Positions 28,494 to 37,943 of a stretch of 64,000 bases of DNA are shown here, piece by piece. Numbering within the stretch: the first letter of the stretch is position 1; each line of letters opens with the position of its first letter. Position numbers and translations under genes: made by a program. Below the pieces are notes generated by a model, which was not told where the DNA came from, did no database searches, and saw only the letters and a program-made list of their open reading frames with translations. Location of the stretch: assembly GCA_947074275.1 (NCBI GenBank), contig CAMTPA010000002.1, positions 1 through 64,000 on the forward strand, written 5' to 3'. This stretch comes from an uncultured Bacteroides sp. Lineage in GTDB: Bacteria > Bacteroidota > Bacteroidia > Bacteroidales > Bacteroidaceae.

Positions 28494-28762
28494 TCGTAGC
28501 CTCTGCACCGACTGTCAACTCACTTTTTATATATTCATTGCCAGCCATTTGCTATTGGCAATTTGTTGTTTTCGATAAGAATAAATGTTTTCGGGGATGG
28601 AGTATGTATAAAACCTATAAAAAGTATGTAAATTATTATCTTTTTCATTTTTCTGTAACTCGTTTACTAAAAGGCTTCTAAAACAAAAATACTGTGCATT
28701 TTTCATTAGAATGTGGAATATTTGGTGGGAATAGCTGAAAAAATGACAAAAGTAGATAGGGG

Positions 28763-28772
28763 TATATTTGCA
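28763..28772 (+). promoter_or_regulatory. -7 element TATATTTGCA upstream of esterase
   Basis: TAnnTTTG match; no obvious -33. Confidence 0.4.
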
Positions 28773-28831
28773 ATCCTAAAAACTCTTCTATATTTGCCCT
28801 CCAATCTCAATAATTAATTTTATAGATACGA

Positions 28832-30157
28832 ATGAAAGGTAAAAGGGTTGTCCTTGTTTTATTATTATTGTTAATAGGTTTTTCTAATCTCTGCTATTCG
28901 CAAAAAACAAATATTAAAGACTATGTACGTGTGGAAATAACTCCCAACCACGACGATTGGACTTATCGTGTGGGTGAAGAGGCTTCTTTCCAGATTCGTG
29001 TGGTTCGCAACAACGTGCCTTTAAAAAACGTGGATTTGACCTATGAAATAGGGCCAGAGAAAATGACTCCAACTAAAAAAGGAAAAAGCAAACTCGAAAA
29101 TGGAGTACTCATTGTAAAGGGTGGCACTATGAAAGCTCCCGGCTTTATCACCTGCACAGGAAAAGTAACTGTGGATGGCATTGATTATACCAACTACGTA
29201 AATGTGGGCTTTAGCCCCGAACAGTTGCAACCCACTGCACAGCTTCCAAATGACTTTTTGTCATTTTGGGAAAACACCTTGTCAGAAACATCGAAAATAG
29301 ATATGCAGCCTCTTTTGACGCTGCTTCCTGAGCAATGCACACCTTCTTATAATGTATATCACGTGCGTCTGCAACATTATAAAAAAGGCTCTTATATTTA
29401 TGGCACACTTTGTGTACCTACTGCACCGGGAAAGTATCCGGCTGTGCTGAGAGTGCCGGGCGCAGGAGTGAAAAAGAATCCTGCCGAAACAGTACTGGCA
29501 GAAAAAGGGATGATTACTCTTTCTATTGGAATCCACGGGATTCCATTGACACTGCCCAATGATGTGTATGGTAATTTGCAAAATGGAGTTTTAAACAATT
29601 ACGCTTTCTACCATTTAGACGATAAAGAAAATTATTACTATCGCAGAGTTTATACAGGATGTGCTCGCGCATTGGATTTTTTGACTACGCTGCCCCAATA
29701 TGATGGAGAAAATTTGGGCGTGATAGGTGGAAGTCAAGGTGGTGCTCTTGCTATGGTGACAGCCGCACTCGATGACCGAGTGAAAGCAGTGGTGGCCTAT
29801 TATCCAGCACTTTGCGATTTGACTGGCTATTTGCACGGACGTGCTGGTGGATGGCCAGGTATGTTTAACGAGAAAAATCAAAAACTAAACAATAAACCAG
29901 AGAAAGTACTAACTTCTCACTATTATGATGTAGTCAATTTCGCTCGCTTCATTAAGGCTCCCGGCTATTACTCTTGGGGCTACAACGATCCGACTTGTCC
30001 GCCTACCTCGATGTATCCTGCCTACAATGTTATCGAAGCACCGAAACAATTGTTCGTTGCTCATAGCACAGGACACTGGCGAACAAAGGAACAAGATGCT
30101 ATAACAATCAACTGGTTGTGCGAACAATTGTTGAAAAACTCAATAGTATCAGAATAA
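28832..30157 (+). CDS. Acetylxylan esterase-like alpha/beta hydrolase
   Basis: Signal peptide; GVIGGSQGGALAM nucleophile elbow; AHSTGHW. Confidence 0.85.
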   Translation: MKGKRVVLVLLLLLIGFSNLCYSQKTNIKDYVRVEITPNHDDWTYRVGEEASFQIRVVRNNVPLKNVDLTYEIGPEKMTPTKKGKSKLENGVLIVKGGTMKAPGFITCTGKVTVDGIDYTNYVNVGFSPEQLQPTAQLPNDFLSFWENTLSETSKIDMQPLLTLLPEQCTPSYNVYHVRLQHYKKGSYIYGTLCVPTAPGKYPAVLRVPGAGVKKNPAETVLAEKGMITLSIGIHGIPLTLPNDVYGNLQNGVLNNYAFYHLDDKENYYYRRVYTGCARALDFLTTLPQYDGENLGVIGGSQGGALAMVTAALDDRVKAVVAYYPALCDLTGYLHGRAGGWPGMFNEKNQKLNNKPEKVLTSHYYDVVNFARFIKAPGYYSWGYNDPTCPPTSMYPAYNVIEAPKQLFVAHSTGHWRTKEQDAITINWLCEQLLKNSIVSE

Positions 30158-30211
30158 CAAAAAATGCAGCGTATAAAATAGATTTTGCACATATTGAGCT
30201 TTACATCTGTC

Positions 30212-30221
30212 TATTTTTGCG
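30212..30221 (+). promoter_or_regulatory. -7 element TATTTTTGCG upstream of susC homologue
   Basis: TAnnTTTG match. Confidence 0.4.
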
Positions 30222-30301
30222 GCCGATGAAAACTATTTTGTCGTATTGACTACAATGCGATCGTACTAAAACAATCTTTATTTTTTAATAACTTACTAAA
30301 C

Positions 30302-33300
30302 ATGCAAAGAATGTCTAACCAAGTGAAACACATGCGCACAGTGATGCTCATGCTATTCGCTGCGCTAACTTTTAACCTATCAGCGCAAACAATCACCGTA
30401 ACGGGTGTTGTAACAGATTCGACAGGTGAGCCTATTATTGGTGCGTCTGTTGTGGAGAAAGGTAATACCTCTACGGGTACTGTTACCGATCTTGATGGAA
30501 ACTTTACTTTGAGCGTTCCTTCAAAAGCTACTCTGGTTGTTTCGTACATTGGTATGAAAACCCAAGAGGTTGCTGTGAAAGGACAATCAAGAATCAATGT
30601 AACTCTAAATGATGACACACAAGCTCTTGATGAGGTTGTTGTAATCGGTTATGGTACTGTACAGAAGAAAGACCTTACAGGTTCGGTGGCTTCGGTAAGT
30701 GCAAAACAATTGGAAGCAATTCCTGTAGCAAGTGCTTCGGAGGCTTTGACTGGTAAGTTGGCTGGTGTATCTATCACTACAACTGAAGGGTCACCCGATG
30801 CTGACGTGAAAATCCGTGTTCGTGGTGGTGGTTCTCTTTCACAAGACAACTCTCCTCTTTACATTGTAGACGGTTTTCCTGTGACCAGCATCAGCGACAT
30901 TGCACCTGCTGATATTCAATCTATCGACGTGCTGAAAGATGCTTCGTCTACTGCTATCTATGGTTCGCAAGGTGCCAATGGTGTAATCATCATTACTACC
31001 AAATCGGGTAAGGAAGGTAAAGTTCAAGTGAACTTTGGTGCTTCTTTCGGATGGAGACAAGTGACCAAGATGACCAAGAGTATGGATCCATACAACTATG
31101 CGTATTATCAATACGAAATGGGATCGACTGCTTATGGCAATTACAACGATTTGGAAATTTGGAAGTCTCGCAAAGGTACTGATTTTCAAGATGAAATATT
31201 TGGAAATGTAGGCAACCAACAACAATATAACGTAAGTGTGAGTGGTGGTACTAAAGAGACAAAATTCTCTGTGTCGTACAATCGCAACAACGAAAACAGC
31301 ATTATGCGTGGTTCGGGCTTTGCAAAAGATAATATCAATGCAAAGGTAAACACACAACTGAATAAATGGATTAAGTTGGAGTTCAACGCTCGTTTGGCTA
31401 ATACAAAAATCAATGGTTTGGGTAGTGGCGCCGATACGAATGAATCGAATGCGGCCAACTCAATTGTAGCCAACTCAGTGCGTTTCCGTCCGGTAGATCC
31501 ATTGGAAACATCAACAGATGATGGTGACGAAAGTGAAACATCGCGCCAATACAATCCGATTGAGCGTTTGGATGCAACTTACAAGAAAAGAAATGACTTT
31601 AAGCAAAACTACAACATCGGTTTGGATTGGACACCTATCAAAGGTTTGAAGTTCCGCTCTGAGTTTGGTTATGGCTTCAGAAGACTGGATGTGGATCAGG
31701 TATGGGCAGCACCTGCTGTGCAAAACTCAAACTTGGGCGACAATGGTATGCCACAAGTGGTGTTGACAAAACTGCAAAACCGCAACTGGAGAAACGCCAA
31801 CACCGTGACTTATGACGGAAAATTGTTTGGTGGTCGCGACCGTATCAACGTGTTGCTTGGTGAAGAATCATCGAGTGGACGTGATGTAGAGCACATTATG
31901 ACTGCAACTGCGTTTCCTAAAGATATGACAATTAGCGAAGTGTTGGCTAATATGGGAGCTGCGGGCAATACGCATCCTACTCAAAGTACAATCGGTTTCA
32001 ATGACAATAGACTTTCATTCTTAGGACGTGTGAACTATACATTGGCTGAACGTTACTTGTTTACTGTAACAATGCGTGCCGATGCTTCATCTAAGTTTAC
32101 CGACGGAAATCGTTGGGGATATTTCCCGTCAGCAGCTTTCGCTTGGCGAATGAATGAAGAGAAATTTATGGAAAGCACTCAAGATTGGTTGTCAAACTTG
32201 AAGTTCCGTCTCTCTTACGGTTCGGTAGGTAACGACCGTATCCCTGCTGGTTTGATGCACACTACTTACTCTATGGCTGCTGCTACTTCAAAAGGCCCTT
32301 ACTTTGGTGAGATATTCAACTCAATGATGGAACACGGGTCAACTCTATCCAATCCTAAATTGAGATGGGAAACAACTACTACTCGTAACCTTGGTTTCGA
32401 CTTTGGTTTCTGGAATAATCGCGTGTCGGGTAGCATTGATGCTTACTGGAATACAACCAAAGACTTGTTGATGCGTACTGAAATTCCTGCTAATACAGGT
32501 TATTCTTATCAATATCAAAACTTTGGTCAAACATCAAACAAAGGTTTGGAGTTGCAATTGAATGCTGTGCTTGTAGAACGCAGAAACTTCAGCTTGGATT
32601 TCAATATGAACATCGCTTGGAATAAAAACCGCATTGATAAACTTGATACAGACAATCCTTGGCAAAGCTCAAACTGGGCTGGTTCTACTCTTTCTAAATA
32701 CGAAGACTTCCGTGTAGAAGAAGGTGGACGCTTGGGTGAAGTATGGGGATATAAAACAAATGGTTATTATACTGTATACGACCCAGTAACTAACCCAACA
32801 GGCGATCTGGTTTGGAAAGGTAGTGCATGGGGACCTCGCGAAGGGTTGGTTGATAACTCTCCTGATATTACTGGCGGTAGATATTATCCTGGTGGCTTAA
32901 AGGTTGAAGTAGATGAGAACGGTAATCCTTTGAAACAACGTCTTGGCAATACAATCGCTCCTGTTAATGGTGGTTTTGGTGTGTCGGGTACTTGGAAGAA
33001 CCTTGACTTTACAGCTTTCTTCAATTTCTCTGTTGGCAATAAACTTATCAACGGTACAAAATTGGCTACTGGCTTCCGTGCAGGCTCGTCACTTGGTTAC
33101 AACTTGAACGCAGACTTCAACTTGGATAATCGTTACACTTGGATTGACCCTGTAACAGGTATGAATATTGGTAACCCTTCGAACAGCACAATTGCTGCTT
33201 ACGGCGGTATTGCTAATGTAGCTACTCGTTTGAACGAATTGAATCAAGGTGCTAATCTATACAATCCTGCTGGTGTAACAACTATGCAATTGATTGACTA

Positions 33301-33562
33301 TGCCGTAGAAAATGCCTCTTTCTTACGTGTACAAAACATCTCGGTAGGTTATACATTGCCTAAGAACTTGGTAAGAAAAGTGTGGTTGGAAAATGTGCGT
33401 ATCTATGCTACTGCTTACAATCTCTTCACATTTACGAAATACTCAGGTGCTGACCCAGAAGTAGATACATCGAGCAAGCGCAACGCTATGTGTCCGGGTG
33501 TAGACTATGCAGCTTATCCTAAGAGCCGTTCATTCGTAGGTGGTATTAATGTTTCATTTTAA
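30302..33562 (+). CDS. susC: SusC/RagA family TonB-linked outer membrane protein
   Basis: Carboxypeptidase D regulatory-like N-terminus, plug VRVRGGGSLSQDNSPLYIVDGFPV, beta-barrel. Confidence 0.97.
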   Translation: MQRMSNQVKHMRTVMLMLFAALTFNLSAQTITVTGVVTDSTGEPIIGASVVEKGNTSTGTVTDLDGNFTLSVPSKATLVVSYIGMKTQEVAVKGQSRINVTLNDDTQALDEVVVIGYGTVQKKDLTGSVASVSAKQLEAIPVASASEALTGKLAGVSITTTEGSPDADVKIRVRGGGSLSQDNSPLYIVDGFPVTSISDIAPADIQSIDVLKDASSTAIYGSQGANGVIIITTKSGKEGKVQVNFGASFGWRQVTKMTKSMDPYNYAYYQYEMGSTAYGNYNDLEIWKSRKGTDFQDEIFGNVGNQQQYNVSVSGGTKETKFSVSYNRNNENSIMRGSGFAKDNINAKVNTQLNKWIKLEFNARLANTKINGLGSGADTNESNAANSIVANSVRFRPVDPLETSTDDGDESETSRQYNPIERLDATYKKRNDFKQNYNIGLDWTPIKGLKFRSEFGYGFRRLDVDQVWAAPAVQNSNLGDNGMPQVVLTKLQNRNWRNANTVTYDGKLFGGRDRINVLLGEESSSGRDVEHIMTATAFPKDMTISEVLANMGAAGNTHPTQSTIGFNDNRLSFLGRVNYTLAERYLFTVTMRADASSKFTDGNRWGYFPSAAFAWRMNEEKFMESTQDWLSNLKFRLSYGSVGNDRIPAGLMHTTYSMAAATSKGPYFGEIFNSMMEHGSTLSNPKLRWETTTTRNLGFDFGFWNNRVSGSIDAYWNTTKDLLMRTEIPANTGYSYQYQNFGQTSNKGLELQLNAVLVERRNFSLDFNMNIAWNKNRIDKLDTDNPWQSSNWAGSTLSKYEDFRVEEGGRLGEVWGYKTNGYYTVYDPVTNPTGDLVWKGSAWGPREGLVDNSPDITGGRYYPGGLKVEVDENGNPLKQRLGNTIAPVNGGFGVSGTWKNLDFTAFFNFSVGNKLINGTKLATGFRAGSSLGYNLNADFNLDNRYTWIDPVTGMNIGNPSNSTIAAYGGIANVATRLNELNQGANLYNPAGVTTMQLIDYAVENASFLRVQNISVGYTLPKNLVRKVWLENVRIYATAYNLFTFTKYSGADPEVDTSSKRNAMCPGVDYAAYPKSRSFVGGINVSF

Positions 33563-33581
33563 TCAATAGCGAATAAGAAAT

Positions 33582-35510
33582 ATGAAAAATATATTCAATA
33601 AAATAGTGATTGGTGCAGCAGCCTTGGGTATGATGACAACATCTTGCTCTGACTTCCTCGATCAATCATCACCTTCAGAACTGACTGAAGAAACCGTATT
33701 CAATTCGGTGTATTATGCAAATAATGTATTGAATAAGGTATATGGTAGTTTGACCAATGATCAAACCTATTCACAATACTTTCCTATTGTATGGTGTACC
33801 AACTCAGATTATGAATTGGTAGACGGATTTGGAAACGATGCCACCAACGCTTCGAGTGAGCGTGGTAATATGAACTACAATCAAAACCCAGGATGGGCAA
33901 ACTTGGCAAGAGCGTGGGATTCTATGTTTAGTGCAGTAGAGTATGCCAACATCGTAGTGAATGGTATTAATAATAGCGAATTGCTTAATACAGACAGCCG
34001 TTCGGAAGCTTTGAAGATTAAGGCAGAGGCGCAAACTCTTCGTGCGATGCTTTATTTGGATTTGATTCGTAATTTTGGTGACCTTCCTATGAAGATGGAA
34101 CCATCGAAACCCGATTTGAGCAATGCTTACTTGCCAAAGACTAATCGCGATGAAATACTTGATTTTTTGATTGCAGACTTAGAAGAAGCTGCTGAAAACT
34201 TGCCTTGGGCAGGCACCGTCTCAACCGAACACGTAACAAAAGGATTTGCACACTCATTATTGGCTAACATTGCTTTGACTCGTGCGGGTTGGGCTATTCG
34301 TGAAGCTTCTATTCCTGGATATGAAACAGCAGTAGGTAGCGATCCATCTTATCCTACACAACGTCCTGATGCTGCTGTGCGCGAAGCTTTGTATCAAAAG
34401 GCTCTGACACATTTGAATGCTGTTATCAATTCGGGTAGACATCAATTGAACCCATCTATCGAAAATCACTGGTATTTGGTAAATCAATTGGAACTTGACA
34501 ATAACTACCGTGAAAATATCTTTGAAATTCCTATGGGATTGGGTAGAAGCGGGGAGCTTGGTTATACTATTGGTGTGCGTATCAATGGGCCTTCTTCTCA
34601 ATACGGTGAAAAAGGTAACTCATCGGGAAAGATGAAGCTTCCTGCTCCTTATCTTTGGTCGTTCAATAAAAACGATTTGCGTCGTGATTTGACTTGTGCT
34701 CCTTATGTACTTAAAGAAACGGATGGCAAAATCGTAGAAGATTTTGATGGCAACAAGCCTTTTGAAATGTATGTGGCTAAGTGGGATATTCGCAAGATGA
34801 GCGAAAAATGGAGAAGTGTAGCTATCGAAACAGGTAATGCGAAATGGATGTCGGGCATCAATGTTACTAAAATGCGTTATTCGTATGTATTGTTGATGTA
34901 TGCCGAGGCTATGAATGAACTTTATGGTCCTGACCAAGTAGGTGGTTGTGGCTTGTCTGCACGTCAAGCATTGGCACAAGTTCATACACGTGCTTTTGCT
35001 GCTGCCGATAAAGCAGATGCGCAAGCTTATATCAACTCAATACCTGCCGATAAAGTGTCGTTCTTGAATGCTATTGTTGATGAAAATGCTTGGGAACTGG
35101 TGGGCGAAGGCTACCGTAAATATGATTTGGTTCGTTGGAACTTGTTGGGTGCCAAGATTGATCAAATGAAGCAAGATTATGTAGATCAGCTGCCTGAATA
35201 TCCTGCTCGTCTTTACTTCAAATACAAAGCGGATGGTTGCACAATTGATATGTCTACCGTGCAATGGTATGCAACCAAAGATGAACAAGATGCAATGGCT
35301 GCTGAAGGTGCTGCCGAGGGTTGGTCATACAAAACATTCTGGGGTGCTGAGTTGACAACTTCTAACCCTCAAAACTTGAACGATAAGTTGCCGGGTATTA
35401 GTGCTGGTTTGGATGCGACCGTGAAAAATAGATACTTAATGCCTCTTGGGTCGACTACTATTTCGGCTTCAAATGGCACATTGAGCAACTCTTACGGATT
35501 TTCTAATTAA
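33582..35510 (+). CDS. susD: SusD/RagB family nutrient-binding lipoprotein
   Basis: Lipobox (TTSC), SusD architecture, adjacent to SusC. Confidence 0.96.
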   Translation: MKNIFNKIVIGAAALGMMTTSCSDFLDQSSPSELTEETVFNSVYYANNVLNKVYGSLTNDQTYSQYFPIVWCTNSDYELVDGFGNDATNASSERGNMNYNQNPGWANLARAWDSMFSAVEYANIVVNGINNSELLNTDSRSEALKIKAEAQTLRAMLYLDLIRNFGDLPMKMEPSKPDLSNAYLPKTNRDEILDFLIADLEEAAENLPWAGTVSTEHVTKGFAHSLLANIALTRAGWAIREASIPGYETAVGSDPSYPTQRPDAAVREALYQKALTHLNAVINSGRHQLNPSIENHWYLVNQLELDNNYRENIFEIPMGLGRSGELGYTIGVRINGPSSQYGEKGNSSGKMKLPAPYLWSFNKNDLRRDLTCAPYVLKETDGKIVEDFDGNKPFEMYVAKWDIRKMSEKWRSVAIETGNAKWMSGINVTKMRYSYVLLMYAEAMNELYGPDQVGGCGLSARQALAQVHTRAFAAADKADAQAYINSIPADKVSFLNAIVDENAWELVGEGYRKYDLVRWNLLGAKIDQMKQDYVDQLPEYPARLYFKYKADGCTIDMSTVQWYATKDEQDAMAAEGAAEGWSYKTFWGAELTTSNPQNLNDKLPGISAGLDATVKNRYLMPLGSTTISASNGTLSNSYGFSN

Positions 35511-35531
35511 TCGAATATTTAATACGGATTT

Positions 35532-37214
35532 ATGAAATTGAATAAAAAATATATGATGGCTATGTCGGGAGCATTTATGCTCTTGGCTGCCACAACTACA
35601 TCTTGTGTTGATGACAACGATTGGAAAACAGATGCTGCTTACGACCGTCTGTTTAGCCCTACAAGTTTGAGTGTTAGTGCCGAAACTACGGCTGCCGAAG
35701 TTAGTTGGAAAGCTTATCCAGGTTCGGAATATTATATTCTTGAATTGAGCACAGATTCACTTTATGGTTTTACCGAAGAGATTCGTCCTACATCCAAAGT
35801 GTATGGCCAAGATGGTGACATAACCAAATCGTCTTATGTTGTTGAGAACTTGAATAGCAATACTCAGTACTTCATTCGTGTGAAAGCTTGCTCTAACACA
35901 ACTGCCAGTTCAAACTGGGCTTATTTAGAGAAGGTTTCTTTTTCTACAAAGGCTGAGAATATTTTGAATGCGGTAAGCCCTGCTGATAAGGGTGAAGATT
36001 ATTTTATCTTGAGTTGGGAAGCTGGCCTTGCTGTGACTCACGTGGTTTATGCTGAGATTATAGGTAGCGATGAAAACGGTACTCCTGCTTTGGGCGAGTC
36101 TCAAATTGTTACGTTGACTGCCGAAAATATAGCAGATGGAAACGTTACTATTTCGGGATTGAAGGCTTCTACTGGCTATGCAGTGGGTATCTTTAACGAT
36201 GGACACTCTCGTGGAACACGTACAGTCACTACTCGTATGCAGTTGCCCGATGCTGATGTGAAGCTTTATATTGATGCTGGTCAAACATTGACACAAGCCA
36301 TGCTTAATGAGTATGCAAGTGAAGGTAGTGTGACTGTGTGTTTTGAAGATGGTGCTGAATATACGATAGTTGGCGAAGATGCAGCAACTGGTGAAGTGGC
36401 TGGCTTGACAATTCCTTCGGGTATGTCTATCACATTCTTTGGTAATGAAGGTGAGAACAAGGCTACTTTGAAATTATCGCGTGAGATTATTTTTGGTGGT
36501 GTACACGGATACATTCGCTTCGACAACGTGACGATTGTAGATGGTGGTGCGCAATACTTGTTCAATCAAGGTATAGATGCAAGCATCGAAGAGGTGACTT
36601 TCAGTAATTGCGAACTGAATAACTTTGCACGTAGCATCGTTCGTTTCAAAGATGAAAAGTCGATTACAGTAGATCGTTTGACATTTGAAGATACACGTAT
36701 CAACAACCAAGGTAGTGGAAACTATGCTATGATTTCATTGGATGCGAAAACGTATGCTGTAAACAACATTGTATTCAATAACACAATATTGAACACAATA
36801 CAGCACAATGTGGTGGCACTCAATCACTCGTCACGTGGCTGTGCCACGGTAGATGTTGTAGAGTTCAACAACTGTACTCTTTACAACTACGTAGGTGGTA
36901 CTCGTTACTTGCTCGACGCTGGTTCTACCAGCCAAGGCCCTGTGTTGAGTATCAACAACACGATTCTTGCTAAAACATTTGGTGCATCGTTGAGCGATGG
37001 TGTGTGGGGTTCTACTTCACGTGGTGCTCGTACTAAAGAGATTGTAGTAAACAACTCTTATATGACACTGGATGGTGTGTTTGGTAGCAACGCATTCAAA
37101 GGATATAGCGACTATTCAGGTACTTCTGAGGCTCTGTTTGTAGATGCTGCTAATGGCAATTTCTCAATCAAGGATGGTAGCTTCCCAAGTGGTGTAGGTG
37201 CCGATTTTGAATAA
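35532..37214 (+). CDS. Surface lipoprotein with fibronectin III-like domain and beta-helix (DUF4957/DUF5123-like)
   Basis: Lipobox (TTSC), FnIII-like segment, beta-helix repeats; downstream of SusD. Confidence 0.78.
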   Translation: MKLNKKYMMAMSGAFMLLAATTTSCVDDNDWKTDAAYDRLFSPTSLSVSAETTAAEVSWKAYPGSEYYILELSTDSLYGFTEEIRPTSKVYGQDGDITKSSYVVENLNSNTQYFIRVKACSNTTASSNWAYLEKVSFSTKAENILNAVSPADKGEDYFILSWEAGLAVTHVVYAEIIGSDENGTPALGESQIVTLTAENIADGNVTISGLKASTGYAVGIFNDGHSRGTRTVTTRMQLPDADVKLYIDAGQTLTQAMLNEYASEGSVTVCFEDGAEYTIVGEDAATGEVAGLTIPSGMSITFFGNEGENKATLKLSREIIFGGVHGYIRFDNVTIVDGGAQYLFNQGIDASIEEVTFSNCELNNFARSIVRFKDEKSITVDRLTFEDTRINNQGSGNYAMISLDAKTYAVNNIVFNNTILNTIQHNVVALNHSSRGCATVDVVEFNNCTLYNYVGGTRYLLDAGSTSQGPVLSINNTILAKTFGASLSDGVWGSTSRGARTKEIVVNNSYMTLDGVFGSNAFKGYSDYSGTSEALFVDAANGNFSIKDGSFPSGVGADFE

Positions 37215-37243
37215 TTCTTAGTAAGTTAAGATAAATAAAGAGG

Positions 37244-37282
37244 AAAGCCCATTCGTCTGTAAAAAGATGAATGGGCTTTTTC
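37244..37282. terminator. Terminator at the end of the PUL
   Basis: AAAGCCCATTCGTCT...AGATGAATGGGCTTT plus T run. Confidence 0.85.
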
Positions 37283-37305
37283 TGTACATTGTGGTTAGGA
37301 TGAGC

Positions 37306-37926
37306 CTAATACTCTTCCAACTCTCCTTTTCCTTGTCTTATTATCTCTGGTTCGCCACTTGTGCAATCTACCACGGTAGATAGTTCGTAGCCACCTATGC
37401 CGCCATCTATCACCAAGTCTACCAGTGCGCCATATTTCTCTTCAATCAATTCGGGGTTGGTCACATATTCAATGTCATCGTCTTGATAGCCCGGCAATGT
37501 AGTAGTCATAATCGGGGCATCGAGTAGGTGAGCTATTTCACGGATGATGTTATTATCGGGCATACGAATACCTACTTCTTTTCGGTTTCGGAATATCTTT
37601 GGCAGTCTATTTGTACCGTTCAAAATAAAGGTGAAGGGGCCTGGTAGGTTTCTCTTCATCAGTTTAAACATATTGTTGCTCACTTTGGCATATTCGCTGA
37701 TGCTGCTCAAATCGTAACAGATAATAGACAAGTTGTTTTTACGTGGATCGATGTTTTTAATTCGGCAGATGCGTTCTATTGCTCGCTCTTTCAATCCGTG
37801 GCAGCCAATGGCATACATCGTGTCGGTGGGGTAGATAATCAAACCACCATCGTTGAGTATATCCACTATTTCTTGCAAATCTTGTGGATTGTTGTTTTTG
37901 TTATATAGTTTCAGTATCATACGCAT
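37306..37926 (-). CDS. L-threonylcarbamoyladenylate synthase-like (Sua5/YciO/YrdC)
   Basis: GGLIIYPTDTMYAIGC, KR.LPGPFTFIL, VGIRMPD. Confidence 0.92.
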   Translation of the reverse strand: MRMILKLYNKNNNPQDLQEIVDILNDGGLIIYPTDTMYAIGCHGLKERAIERICRIKNIDPRKNNLSIICYDLSSISEYAKVSNNMFKLMKRNLPGPFTFILNGTNRLPKIFRNRKEVGIRMPDNNIIREIAHLLDAPIMTTTLPGYQDDDIEYVTNPELIEEKYGALVDLVIDGGIGGYELSTVVDCTSGEPEIIRQGKGELEEY

Positions 37927-37943
37927 TGAAATTAAATAAAGTG

